Positions 11,962 through 24,500 of a stretch of 64,000 nt of DNA are shown one piece after another (position 1 is the stretch's first letter; every line of letters begins with the position of its first letter). The notes under the pieces are model-generated. The model saw nothing but the letters and a program-made list of their open reading frames with translations, was not told the origin of the DNA and searched no databases. Where the stretch lies: positions 18,720,895 through 18,784,894 of the forward strand of contig CM060853.1 of assembly GCA_030737835.1 (NCBI GenBank). The letters are read 5' to 3'. The position numbers and the translations under genes are program-made. Origin of the DNA: Acorus gramineus (Eukaryota; Streptophyta; Magnoliopsida; Acorales; Acoraceae).

Positions 11962-12824
11962 CAGAGGCGGAGCCAGAAAATAATTTTGGGGTGGGCTGAA
12001 TTAAATTTTGATAAAAAAAATTTATGCCTAATAAAAAGCACTAAGTAAAAGTTTATATAAATAAATCAAATTTATAATCAAAATCTACTCAACAATCACA
12101 TAGATATATAAAAAATTAAATAAATAAACATTACTATAAATAATCAATAAAAACTACCGCCTTTATTTTATTTTAAAAATTAATAATGAGACGTTAAAAA
12201 TACATATAAAAATAGAACTTCACCCATTCTTTCATTAAAAAAAATGATAAAAATCCTTCTTATTTATTTTAAAAAATAAAACCACTGTCATACTTAGATA
12301 TTCTAGAAAGAGAAAATAAAATCACTAAAAATCACACAAAAAAAGTGATTTTAGTTGTAGTTTTTTTTGTGACAATAAAAAAATGCCTTTAAATATTATG
12401 GCAATTTTATTATATGCCACAAAAAAATAAAAAACAAATATCAAAATAATTTAATTAGCGGCACTTATCAAAGTGTCACACCTATTGCAACTAAATTAAT
12501 CCATTTAAAATATAAAAACAATAATTTAAGTTTTAATTCAGCCATTATAGGAAACAAATTAACTGTCCATATCCCTCACACCCTTATTTTGCTCCACCAA
12601 ATTTGTTGTACACATCAATCCTAACGTCCCAACACATTTTTCTTCTCAAAATCAACAAAACATCTCCCCCAAGAATCTGATCCAATGGACCAAAATAAAA
12701 TAAAATATGTGTTTGTTATAGATCAAGTTAATTAGGATATGGGTTCAAGGAGAATACAAGGATTTTCTTCAAAAATCTGGGCTGGGCTACAGCGCAGCCC
12801 AATCTACCTATAGATCCACCCCTG
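11962..12824. mobile_element. non-autonomous hAT-type element, 863 bp
   Basis: The left end CAGAGGCGGAGCCA (11962-11975) and the right end TAGATCCACCCCTG (12811-12824) are imperfect inverted repeats of the CAG..CTG type common in plant hAT elements. Flanking 8-mers are GTCGGACG and GATGGACG, matching at 6 of 8 positions, as expected of an aged 8-bp target duplication. The interior is AT-rich with no transposase frame. Confidence 0.65.
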
Positions 12825-13305
12825 GATGGACGGAATATTCATATAATATGTTTTATTTTTTAACAAATTTTTTCTCAAGTACTAAAATCATTAATTACAG
12901 CTAAACATAGGGACCTAAGAGGGATTTAAGGATTTTATAAGGACTAAAATTGATTTAATTAAAATTACAGGGACTTATATAAATTTTTCTCTTTAAGTAA
13001 TTATTTCAGCCCTCTATTTTTTTTTAATACTTCTTTTAGCTTATCAAAACACTCAAGGTGGTTACATTTTTTATAAATCATGTTGTCCTTTTCTTAATTG
13101 AAGACCCAATGAAATACATTTTGTACACTTTGTGTACGTTGGTAATTTTTATATCATCATATATTGTTGATTCAGTCATGTACTCGTGTAAATGTGTGTT
13201 TGTTAAATATCATGCACTGCTTAATGCTTACCATCCCTTATACATTCTAAATTATGAACCACATTGAATGAAATATTTTTTTTAAAAAATATAACTATAC
13301 ATGGA

Positions 13306-13345
13306 CAGTGGCGGCTCCAAGAATTTTTATAGATGAGATCATTTC
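13306..13345. mobile_element. isolated hAT-type terminus
   Basis: CAGTGGCGGCTCCA at 13306-13319 closely resembles the left end of the element at 11962. I could not find a partner CTG end downstream, so only one end of a truncated relative is supportable. Confidence 0.35.
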
Positions 13346-14209
13346 AAAAAACAAATTCTACAAAAAATTTAAAAAAATCTACTCTTATCTTATATTTATA
13401 AAAAAAAAATTAATTTTCTTTGAAATAGAACGATAACTTACATTATTAAAAAATAAACTACCAAAGAAAGGAGATGAAGGGTTTTCAATATATAAACTTT
13501 TACAATTTGCGTTATCGATGATATTTCATATTTTATTTTTTCATATCTCTAATATATCTATTGATTATCAATATCAATGCTAGCATTTAAACATGTCAAT
13601 TATCTAAAAAATATATGTATCTGAACCGTATCCGATAAAAAATTAATACTCATATCTGAATGATTATGATAAGATACAAATATTAACATATCCGATCCGT
13701 TGTCGGACTTACCTTGAACTAAACTTCCGCTAATAAATAATGAATATTTTACAGATATTACGTTTGATCAACCTCACTCAAAACATATTATATCAAAAAG
13801 CTCATAAAATATTAAAAATGCATAAATTCTATATAAATAAAGATTTTACCCTTTGTAAACGCTATTCAAAAGGGTAAAGTAACCATTTAAAATGAGTTTT
13901 TCACATTTTAACACATTATAGAATTTTTTTAATATACTATATTTTGAGTTAAGATTAACTAAATCGAATATTCATATAATAATTTTATTTATCAATAAAA
14001 ATTTAAATCAAGCAGCTATTTGAATTTACATAGATTTTCCGGTGGGCGACGTGAACTTCAGGAAAAAAAAATCAAAGGTTTACATGTATTTCGTGCAATC
14101 TACGTGGGGTTAATTTGAAGTTTACCCTTTTCTTTTCGTTGGTGACGTGTCACCTTCTTATTGGATCATCCACGCACGAGCCCCGACAAATTTCGTCTTT
14201 CAAGAGAGC

Positions 14210-14236
14210 GGGAGAGAGAGAGAGTGAGAGAGAGTC
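14210..14236 (+). repeat. GA microsatellite in 5' leader of the U-box kinase gene
   Basis: Imperfect GA tract about 100 bases before the main ATG, probably in the 5' UTR or core promoter. GA tracts are common in plant leaders and promoters. Confidence 0.6.
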
Positions 14237-14289
14237 AATTAGTCAAACGAGCGAACAGTGAGTGGTCGATCAGTACAACCACCCCAAAA

Positions 14290-14313
14290 ATGGGTCTTCG
14301 TCGGCCCTCGTGA
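14290..14313 (+). promoter_or_regulatory. short upstream ORF (7 codons) before the U-box kinase start
   Basis: ATG GGT CTT CGT CGG CCC TCG TGA begins 42 bases before the main start and ends 18 bases before it. It has A at -3 and G at +4, a strong initiation context, so ribosomes would probably meet it first and reinitiate. This assumes transcription begins upstream of 14290, as the GA-rich leader suggests. Confidence 0.55.
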
Positions 14314-14331
14314 GTTCCATTGCCCGCGGCG

Positions 14332-17300
14332 ATGAAGAGCAGTCAGAGCGCGCACAGCTTCTCCCCCTCCTCCTCGTCATCGTCGACGGCGGCCCGATCG
14401 GTGAGTATTTCCGAGATCAAGGAGTCGTCACCGCCCGATGAGGAGATGGTCTATGTCGCCGTGGGGAAGAACATGAAGGAGACCAAAACCCTATTGGATT
14501 CGGTCCTGCGGGACTACAGTGGGAGGAGGAGCAAAATCGGGATCCTGCACGTGCATCAGCCTGATCAATGGATCCCCATGGGCCGTGAGTCTCTCATCGA
14601 CTCTCACGTTCTCGTCGTCAATGATTTTTGGGGTTTCTTGTTTTTCAAATGTTACACTTAATCCATTTTACAATTTATAACGTAGATCACATTTTTTTTA
14701 TTTTAAAAATATTATATATCTCATCTGAATTTTTATAAAAATGAATTATATATTTTAATGTATTAAATAATATTATTTATAGAAAATATAATTTTTTTTT
14801 GATGAATACTGAGTGAGATTAACGAGATATATAGCATTGCATCTTGTTTTGTAAAATTGACTAATTAAGAGTGTTTTTTTTTTTTAATAATCTGAATCTG
14901 ATGTTTTCTTCAGTGGGCGGTAAGTTCTCGGCGGAGAGCCTGTCGACGACGCAGTTGAAGGCTCACCGGCTGAAGGAGAACGAGAAGGTGCAGAAGATGC
15001 TTGATGAGTATTTGTTGATTTGTGCCAAACAAAAGGTATTCATTTCTCCAACACCTTCAATTGTGGAATCATGTTGGTTTATTCATGGTTGTGATTACTT
15101 GTTGATAATTTGGTTTTCGTATAATGAATTTTTGGAAAAAATGTGACTGTTTGATTGGAATAATTTCTTGTTTTTTTTTTGTTTCTTGCGGAAGAGATAC
15201 CGGTTACTGATTTTGTTGAATTTCCATTTCAGGTGCCAGCAGAAAAAATTTTCATTAACAGGGATGATATTGGAAAGGGTATCGTCGAGCTTGTCGCTCA
15301 GTTGGGGATTAGGAGGCTCGTCATGGGATCGCAGTACTCGAAGTGAGTAACTGTCTTTGTACTATTCTGCTTTTGCATAATATTGATATAAAAACGAGTT
15401 TCATTTGGTGGATTACTATTAAGACTATAACTACCAAATAAAACTTGGGTAACAGCATCTTAATCTATAAATGAAGTTTGCTATTCCATTAATTTGGTAG
15501 AGAGTTGATGTGGAATGCTGATGTGCATCATTTTCTGTTGTGCTTGTCTGCGGTATTTATGCTTCATGTTTTATGTTAAATAAAGTATAACTGAAGCATA
15601 AATTTTTTGTGGCATCACATGAGACTGCTGGATCCACTACAGTAGTTTTATAGATAAATATAAGTTGCCCTGTCTCCAAGGATATAAAGATAGGTAGTTA
15701 CTGGTTTTGAATAACTAAAATCCTATGATATGGTTCAATTATACGTGATTTTACTAGTCATTCTGTTATCTCTTATTTTCCATAAGTAGTTGTTCATTGA
15801 GCTTGCACATTGCAGAAGTTTGAGAGCACCACGGTCCAAGACAGCAGTCTTTGTGCAGCATGAAGCCCACCCATCTTGCCACATATCCTTTATCTGCCCA
15901 CGGAACATTATTTGCACCAGGTACACCCAAGAATTATATACTGTTGATTTCTTTGAGGATATGAAAACTTTAGTCTCTGGCTGTTGTCCATGAAGGAACT
16001 CGTAATTTTAAATTCTACGATAAACTTCATTTATTATATGGTTGAGAAAGAAAACTCAGAAACCTTACCTCCCAACTCTAAAGGAAAAAGAAATGAAAAC
16101 AATTATCCCTGATGACAGAGCATCAATGACTGCAGTTTAGAATTCCCAAATTAGTATTGTCATACGAGATTCATACCCCCATTGTTTGGTGTTGTTTCAC
16201 AAAAAAACTATTTTCAAATTCCCCAATCAACAGTGGATCGATTTTGTTAAATAAAAATCAATGAGACATGGATGACAGATTTTTTAGTATTTGTGAGTCC
16301 CTTTTATGTTCTTTCTTTTTCTTTTTTACCGACTATGCAAAGTATCGATGATTTGGCATGGTCGAAATGTTTTCTCTTTGATTTTGGCTGGTAATCCTAC
16401 AGGGTTTTTGTGAAACAGAGAATCTAGGCCAGATTTGACCACTCAGTCCCCTGTCTCACAATTGAGCCAAATATCCTGGTCGAGGTCCTTGCCACAAGGT
16501 GAATCTAGAATCTTTCTTGGCCCAGTTGAGGGGTCCTTGAGGAAGTTGCAATCCATAACCGCTGCATCACCATCATCGGAGATCACTGGAATGACAGTGA
16601 CCCCAAGGAGCACATTGACTACAGGGGGTGATGACATATGGGAAGGTGATCTGACCAGGCACTCCAACTCGACATGGACTGACGATGGCCTGAGTAGTGT
16701 TTCTCTTTCAATTACGAAGGACCAATCGAGTGAAGATAGTTCTATTTTGCAGTCTGAAGAGGGCTTGCACGCTTATCAAGTTCAATCGGTGGGTATGCTG
16801 CTCTTATGTGTATCTGTTTTGAACTTATTCATGGAACAATGTCAACGTGTGATCAGTATTCAGAATTTATGCTTCAAATCAAGACTGGTGAAGTGTGATT
16901 GTTGCCGCCACAGAAAATGAATCAGTGCGATTGTTCTTTATCGCAATAGATTATCACATTCCGATAAAATTTTAGTCACACATTTTTTCAATGTGTCAAA
17001 ATAATTTTTCTTTACATATTCTCTTCTTAGGAAGCTTCATATGGTGGTGAAGGATTAGTAAAGTATCAGCTCCAACAAACAATGGAAGAGGTGAACAAAG
17101 CAAAGCAGGAGGCCTACAAAGAGTCTTTGAAGCGTCAGAAAGCCGAAATGGCTGCTTTTGAGGCCTACATGAAAGTATGCATGTTCTCTAAAATGTTGAA
17201 CCTTTCACTTCTATTAGCGGCCTAAAATTTGTAGTAATACAACAAACCTGGAAAAAAACTATCATCATGTTAACCATACAATGGTCGTAGATTAACCAGT

Positions 17301-19275
17301 GACCACTTTTTACTGCTCAGGCCAGAAGATTAGAAAAGTTGTATATTGAAGAAAAGCAACAGAGGGGAGAATTAGAGGAAGCCTTGAGAATGACCACGCT
17401 GGAAGTCCAAAGCCTGAAGAGTCAAAGAGACAAGAATTTGGAAGAGCTCCAAAGGATGAGCGAGCAAAGATTGGCCATTGAGATTCAGATTGCCAAACCA
17501 AAACAAACAGTGGAGGAGTTGGAAGAGAAGCTGCAGTCAGCCCAGAATGTAACAGAATGCCTCCAGAGCGAAAGAGATGCATTGAAAAGAGAATGCGACA
17601 AAGTGGTCATAGAAGCTGAGAATATGCTAAAAGCAGTGACATTAAGCTCCCAACGTGCCTGCTGTTTCACCGAGTTCACTTATACCGAGATCAAGAAGGC
17701 AACCAACAACTTCAATGACTCGTTGAAGATAGGGGAAGGTGGTTATGGGAGTGTGTACAAGGGATTCCTCCACCACACTAAAGTCGCCATCAAGATGTTG
17801 CACCCCGATAACTATCAAGGTCACGAGGAATTTTACCGAGAGGTATCATTGATCAACTGACACAAGAAAAGTAAGAATAGAAGTTATTGTTATGACTTAT
17901 GAATAATTCTAACAGTTACAATAATAATAAGAATGACAGTAACAGTAAGAATAATAGCAGTAACAACAATAATAGTTAGAATAGTAAGAGTTATGATAAC
18001 CATAAGAATGACATTATTGTTACTCTTACAATTATTCTTAGTTGATATATATATATATGGCTAACGGAGGTATCTCAAACCCTTTGAGGCAAGGACTAAT
18101 CCCTCGGGTTCTTAGTTGATATTGTTGCAATTTCTTATTCTTATTGTTAATGCAACATATATGTGATTACTTTCTCTAATTGTATACACCTGTCTCTCCA
18201 GCTGAATGTTTTAAGTAAGGTGAGGCATCCAAACTTGGTGACACTAATTGGAGCTTGCCCGGAGGCCTGGGCCTTGGTGTACGAATTCTTCCCTAATGGC
18301 AGCCTCGAGGATCGCCTCAAATGCAAGGATGGGATGACTCCTCTCACATGGCAAGTACGCACCCGCATTGCTTCTGAGATATGTGCGGCTCTTATCTTCC
18401 TCCATTCCAACCACCCTCAGACTATCATCCATGGCAACCTCAAGCCAGGAAACATCCTCCTCGGGGCCAACTTCGTATCCAAGCTCAGTGACTTTGGCAT
18501 TTGCCATCTCCTCCACAACCTCACAAACTCTCCAGAATCTCCCCCCACCACACTCTGCCACTGCACCGATCCAAAGGGAACCTTCGCATACATGGACCCC
18601 GAGTTCTCAGGGGAGCTCACCCACCACTCCGACGTGTACTCTTTTGGTGTCATACTTCTTCAGCTGCTCACGGCAATACCTGCATTCGGGATCCAGAAAG
18701 TGGTCCAGGATGCACTAGACAAGGGGAACCTGATTACGGTGTTGGACGTATTGGCAGGGGAGTGGCCATTTGTACAGGCGAAGCAACTCGCACACCTTGG
18801 GCTGAGGTGCTGTGAGATGGATAGGAACAACCGGCCTGACCTTGCTTCTGAGTTGTGGAGGGTGCTCGAGCCAATGAAGGTCTCAGCAGGTGTGCCTTCG
18901 TCTTTTAGGCTCGCGGTTGGTGATAGTGGTTGTGTTCCATCCTACTTTATGTGTCCCATATTTCAGGTTAGTATCATCTGCTTATCAATGCTGATGAATG
19001 TAAGTATTTAGCATTCATGTTTTATAAGTAAATCATTACTGTATAACATGAAATTGGATGCTTTGCAGGAAATTATGAGAGATCCTCATATAGCAGCGGA
19101 CGGGTACACATATGAGGCAGAGGCGTTGAAAGGATGGCTGGAGAGTGGGAACGAGACGTCGCCCATGACGAGCTTGAAGCTTTCTCACCAGCAGCTGGTC
19201 CCCAATCATGCACTTCGCTCTGCTATTGAAGAATGGCGGCGGCAGCAGCAGCAGCAGCTGTCGGAATCATGCTAG
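14332..19275 (+). CDS. U-box E3 ligase with USP and protein-kinase domains (PUB33-like), 9 exons
   Basis: Exons: 14332-14584, 14914-15035, 15233-15342, 15816-15920, 16419-16788, 17031-17174, 17321-17842, 18202-18966, 19069-19275; phases join to 865 aa. The order is: Ser-rich leader; universal-stress-protein-like domain (about 38-195, with RRLVMGS); Ser/Thr-rich linker; coiled coil (about 321-470); kinase domain (about 485-770) with the GEGGYGSVYKG loop, Lys526 in VAIK and DFG at 639-641; C-terminal U-box (about 790-855, CPIFQEIMRDPHIAADGYTY). The catalytic loop reads HGNLKPGN: the expected Asp is Asn621, whereas family members I recall have HGDLKP. Kinase output may therefore be weak or absent, while the U-box that recruits E2 enzymes looks intact. 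The protein is expected to ubiquitinate targets in the cytoplasm or at the membrane. A TTG codon in frame at 14320 is not the start; ATG 14332 is the first in-frame ATG. Confidence 0.93.
18046..18118. repeat. AT microsatellite plus possible repeat fragment in intron 7 of the U-box kinase gene
   Basis: A short AT run (18046-18058) is followed by GC-richer sequence (18059-18118) unlike the rest of the intron. The earlier part of the intron (17890-18010) is a degenerate AAT/AAC/AGA array. The GC-richer piece may be a retroposon scrap but has no diagnostic end. Confidence 0.3.
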
Positions 19276-19560
19276 ATGGTTTTTTTTTCTTCTATTACAG
19301 GATGTTTTTTTTCTATTTTTGTTGTTTACATCTGATTTTTTCACTGTCGTTTTTGGATGTAAATTATATGTAGATGCATGTTGTGATTACTAGTCCTCCA
19401 ATGTAGTTTATACCTGTAAAAATTCATCAAACACCAATCACCAGGCTTGATCAATGTTTCCACTGGCATGTTGCTCTGAAATCATTTTTTTTTTTTTTTG
19501 GTTAAGAGAGCCTTTAAGGCACAAACTACGTTCTTTTTTTTTTATATAAAAAAGGGTGCT

Positions 19561-19820
19561 GTTATACCTCGATCCATTTTCAGTCCCGATTCTAGCTTTA
19601 TATGCGTTGATAGATTTTTATCGACGCATATGTTTACTTTAACAAAGCATATGTTTTGAAATAATATTTTTATATTTTTTTATAGATGCATAAATGCAAT
19701 TCGGAGTGTATATATCATTTTTTTTTATAAAAGTATGTACTTTATTAGATGAAGTATATTATTTTTAAAAAATAATAAGTGACTGAAAATGTAGACTGAA
19801 AATGGGGTTGGATGTAATAT
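19561..19820. mobile_element. MITE-like element with CATTTTCAGTC ends
   Basis: The left side has ATCCATTTTCAGTCCCG (19571-19587) and the right side has GACTGAAAATGGGGTTG (19794-19810), giving inverted ends around an AT-rich interior. The same end type recurs at 48535-48790 and, more weakly, at 46460-46690 and 48180-48440. It starts about 290 bases downstream of the U-box kinase stop codon and may be transcribed as part of that 3' region. Confidence 0.5.
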
Positions 19821-19829
19821 TATCTTAAA

Positions 19830-20640
19830 AATGATTTACTTACTTTCTCTTTTTGGCAATAAGTGATAAACTATTTACTTCAGTATTATTAGACCAAAGT
19901 GTTTAAATATGACAATAACTTATATATTGAACCACAATCACCATCACCATAAAATGAAGGTAGTGTTTGATAAACTGATTTTTTATAAATATTTAAGTTT
20001 AAAATTAATTTTGTAGGAAACTCTTTCTCTTTAGTTTTTTCAATCGTAATTTTTAGACACTATTTTATTTGAAATTTATCAGTTGCGATTATATAACTCT
20101 TTGATTGGATGATTACAGAATCAACTTCCTATAAATTCAAAAATTATTCAATCGCAAAACCAACTGTCCTCACTAACTTTCAACGCGCGATGAGAGATAC
20201 TGCCTCTCTTTAGGGTAGGTCTTATGAGTTTTAATTCATCGTCTGTTCTGAGTTCACGTACCGTCTATTAGTTGTAGTTTGTGAGTTAACATTGAGAAAG
20301 TAGTAGTAAAGACCAGCCCAAACATTTATATATAGTCAATAATTTGTGATTTTGTTCATTATTAACCCAACCAAGTATAATTTTATGTCTACAATAATGA
20401 AGTTGACGTCTGTCCTTTTCCGTCATTTAATTAATGGGAAATAAATGGGGTATTGATAATACTGAATAAAATAATACTGACCGTCCAAATGATTGATCAT
20501 CGAGGAGAACACCAAACCAACGGTATTGATAAGTAGACTCGCGTAGCATCTCCCACGGAAAAACATCATTTTCTATAATAAACGTAACAGATTTGAAAGA
20601 ATTGTGTAGAAACCATCAATCCAACGGCGGTGATTGAATC
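19830..20640. other. spacer between U-box kinase and C2H2 genes
   Basis: AT-rich, with no supportable gene. The end nearest 20640 should hold the promoter of the C2H2 gene; no clear TATA box was singled out. Confidence 0.4.
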
Positions 20641-20689
20641 TCTTCCAGGAGCCCTGGACATAACACCGCCTCCTCCTTTCACTCTCTCA

Positions 20690-21552
20690 CCCTCGTATCG
20701 ATTTTTCCCTCCCCTGTTTGTTCACCGATTTCATCAAATTTTGATTTTTAGGTTACAACAAATCTATCTATTTTGAATAATCCGAGTTTCTCGATCGATA
20801 GATTATAAAAAAAGTGTCGTCTTAGTTTTTTTTTCTATTTCAGTTTGGAATTTTTGGAGGCTGTTCGGTACGCGCGTGTTGAGAATCTTGAGATCTCGTA
20901 CCGACTGTTCTGTAAACCCTAGACAGTGCGTCTTCGTTTGGATTCTGCCCTTCCGAATTAGGTTTTCGGTACTGATTGGTAAGCCACGGCCTCAGATTTT
21001 GGATTGTTTGTTTAATTTTGTTTGCTCTCTTCGTTAGATTTAAATTTGGCGCGGCTGATCTGATCTTTGATGCAAAAAAAAAAAAAAACACTCTTTGTTT
21101 TTGTTTTGGATCGATTTAAAGGTTACATGTGATATCGATTTTTGATCCTGTTGTTTTCTTTGTTGTGAATGAGCATCTGATTCATGTTCATTACTTTTTG
21201 ATGGATCTAATATCTGTAACTATAATGTCTATTTATGAATTGGAAATCTCTTCTATTTGGATTTGGAATCTGTTTATCTGTTTTTTTTTTTTTAACAAGG
21301 AAGAGTGAAAATTGTCCATATAAGATTGATTTTCTCTTTCTGGTTGATTTTAAGTTGTATTTTATATATCCGTGATTTTTTTTATTCCTGATTATCAGTC
21401 GCAAAGATGTTCTGCCTGTCAACCATTTTGATCCCAAAGACCTAGAGTAGTCCAATACGGAATTCCATAGCAGTAGTTGTGTGCCACACATATCCCCTTG
21501 AATTTTTTTCATATTTATTTGTTCTCTCTCTCTTACAGAACTTGTTGGGTGT
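20690..21552 (+). other. 5' UTR with leader intron of the C2H2 gene
   Basis: A non-coding first exon appears to end at 20978 with a good donor (ATTG|GTAAGCC). The leader intron runs 20979-21538 and ends CTCTTACAG. Translation then begins at the first ATG of the second exon, 21553. No ATG occurs in about the last 260 bases of the first exon, which supports its non-coding status. The transcription start is not defined. Confidence 0.55.
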
Positions 21553-24500
21553 ATGAATATGTTTTTAGACGCAGCTCAAAATAATCATGTCATGTTGAAT
21601 GACAAGGGACTGATTCTCGATTTAATTTTACGTAGATTTCAAATGTCTATAGTAAAGTCGAGCGCCTCTAGCACTCCATATTTGATGAGGCATGAAGAAA
21701 TGGTGGGCAAAGCAGAGAATGATTCCTTTGAAATTTTAATCAGTCAGGCCATTGAAAAAGAACCCTTTTTGTCGTACTCAAGGCCAACAGAGAATCAAAA
21801 AGATTCTATGGATTTTGACGAGCAAGGAAGCAGCAGGATTCAAAGAAGTTCTCTGACTGATAATACAGTAGACGAGAAGGGGCACACCTTAGATTATTAC
21901 AATGGTGTGAGTTCTATTACTTCGGATAGGAATGTAGTGAAGGAACCTTTCCACTATGTGAAGATCAATGGGGCTCCTCTGAAGGGATCTAAGAGCTCTT
22001 CTGAACAAATTCAAACTCTTAAAGGTTCTGAAGCTGTCGTCTCTTTTCCACAGTCTGCTGCAAAGGCCAATGGTGAACCTGAAAAATGTATGTCAAGTGT
22101 CATTAGCAGGTATTTTGGTTGTAGCTAGCATTAGGCATTTGTTCTAGTTATATCAAAAGCCTCTTAATTGTAAACCAATTGTTATATTCTTTATGACAGA
22201 TCTTCCTGGGTGGCCTTTTTTGTCATCTCCCAAGGTGCAGATGCAAAAGTGTGAAAAGTGCTCCCGAGAATTTTGTTCTCCTATTAACTATCGACGTCAT
22301 GTACTTATGCATCGCCGATCTCCAAAAATAAACAAGGTCAGTGTTTTTTTCCCCTTTTTTTTGGGTTGGGGGGGAGGGAATCATGTGACCTTTTGAATGG
22401 GACATAATGTGAACACGTTGTTTTTCCTTTGATTTTGAGTTACTTTAGCATGTTCCCTGATAGCTTCTAATCAGCCATTCACATGATTCAGTGTTCAGAA
22501 ATAGATTTCATCTCTTACATCCTGTTCTTCAGGGAACCTGTGATCTGTGCTCCCTGGGGAATAATGGAAATGTGTTCTAATACACTGGCCCTGGAAGATT
22601 ATTTGTTCACCAAGTACACTTAGTTAAGGATGCAAAAGAGGCCACATTTGTTTTTGTTGAGCCATCTCTGAAATTCGACCTGTTATGCTTTTTAGGCTAC
22701 CTAATAGTTTGGACTGCTATGGTTGTTCTATGTTTATTGTTCACATTTTTTATCTTCATGTTTCTGAGCTTTAACTTGATCTTTGTAGGACTTTCCAAAG
22801 AACAGGGAACTGTTGGGTGCATTTTGGGATAAGGTTCTCTTCTATTCTTTTGTTTGGCTATAAGTTGTATATTTTTGTGCCAATTATCTCCATTGTTATC
22901 TGAGCTTTCTTCTTCTTTCTTTTCAGCTATCTTTGGAAGAGGCAAGGGAAATCTTGTCATTTAAGGATGTGAAGTTAGAGGTTAGTTTCACTTGTTATAT
23001 TTCTCACTTGTTTGATCCATCTTGTTTTAATTAGTAAATGGATCGATCTTAATTAATAATTATAATCGATATTTGTTATGAAATTGCTTGCAATTCCATG
23101 GGACTTAATTGCTGATCTTACGAGTTGCAGAACCTTTGTGAAACTGTGAGACTACAATGATGCCATTAACAATGCATTCAAAATCGTGTTAGTTTGATGC
23201 CTTTGGGGTAACCAAAACTAGGCTTAGTATAAATGTTATGTTCGGTTACAATATATGAAAAAAGTATATGAAAATCTTTCCTTTACTAAGATGGAGGAAA
23301 TGGTATAAATTTGAGAAACACAATCTTATTTGGGCAAATCGTAGTTACGTTCTAGTCTGTTTGTTTGATTGCTGGAGGGCGTCTTTTTTAATGCTTAAGG
23401 GTTAACTAAGCTGGAATATATGGATCAGAAAATTTTATTGCTGAATTACTGTATCTATGAAATCATATATAGCCCACCAATAAAGTTTTTCATTAATTTT
23501 ATGTATTCCTAACTTGTTTGCGTCTTCATAAGTTTGCCGAAGAATTTTGTTTTCTTATAAAATGCATTCTTTCACTGATGTGCCGCAAAGAAATTCGAAA
23601 ACAGGGTTACCTATTTTTCCATGTAATATCACCTTTAGTTGATTGGTCTGCAGGATACCTTTTAAAACAACAATTGTACAATTCTTTTACTTCCCCTCAA
23701 TGATACTTTTATTTAATTATTCATTAGCAAGAGCATGAAATTCACTAACTGCCGCTGCCATAAGATAGTAGGTTATAAATGCAGATATTGAGAATTTTCA
23801 TGTTATACGCTATTTAGCCTTCATCGTTTTGATATCTTTGGAGCTGAAAAGTCATATTAAAATGTTGCCTTTTATAGTGGAATGTATATATAATGAATGG
23901 TGCCTTGTAGGATATCGCTGGATCTTCAATCATAAAAGCATTGGAATCATTCATCAGGAGACCGGGATTTTACTCACTATCACTTGTCTATGTGAAGGCG
24001 GGCACAGCGCTTTTGGTGATGCAGCTTATTGAAATTTGTGCACTTTTTAAATCAATTTCTTATTCTGATTAGCAGATTATAGTCATCAGTTGTCTGAGAC
24101 TTAAAATGGTTATCGGCTATCTGTAGGATGTCATCCAAACCAGGCTTTCAAGGTCCACCATATCCTCTTCAGAACTCTTCAGCACACTTGATGATGCAAG
24201 CGAAAAGACTTTCCTGGGTGCTGGTGCAGCCACGTCCTTCCAGAAGTTTATGTTCGATGGAGAAGCTGGGAAGATTGCTCTGGAGGCAAAAAATTTAGTT
24301 GCTTGCACTAGTTTTTTGGTGGAACAGAATCTGGTATTGTACTCAAGTCTAATCCTATCCATTTCCTATTATCTAGATCGAGACATTTTTTGTTGATATA
24401 TGACATCTTTGATAGGTTGAAGCATGGCTAGCTGATAAGGATGCTGAAGCTCTAAGATGTCATAAGTTGCTTGTGGAGGAAGAGGAAGCTGCCCAGAAAA

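Larger units (their letters stand above)
6860..14209. other. 7.4-kb AT-rich spacer rich in decayed repeats
   Basis: The spacer separates the divergent PAIR1 and U-box kinase genes. No gene could be supported in it. It carries a SINE-like sequence, a probable LTR remnant, a GC-richer island with a hairpin, a foldback element and hAT-type ends, each listed separately. Two diverged copies of an AT-rich repeat can be seen at about 8940-9090 and 9330-9450; the remainder is low-complexity AT sequence. Confidence 0.6.

Noticed and set aside
14320-14331. TTG at 14320 as the start of the U-box kinase
   Set aside because: It is in frame but not an ATG; the first in-frame ATG is 14332 and has a good context.
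18244-18718. Several open frames overlapping SPPL-unrelated kinase exon in other frames
   Set aside because: Shadows of U-box kinase exon 8, which is GC-richer and so open in several frames.
20840-21091. Minus-strand open frame near 21 kb
   Set aside because: It lies opposite the non-coding leader exon of the C2H2 gene and has no domain.
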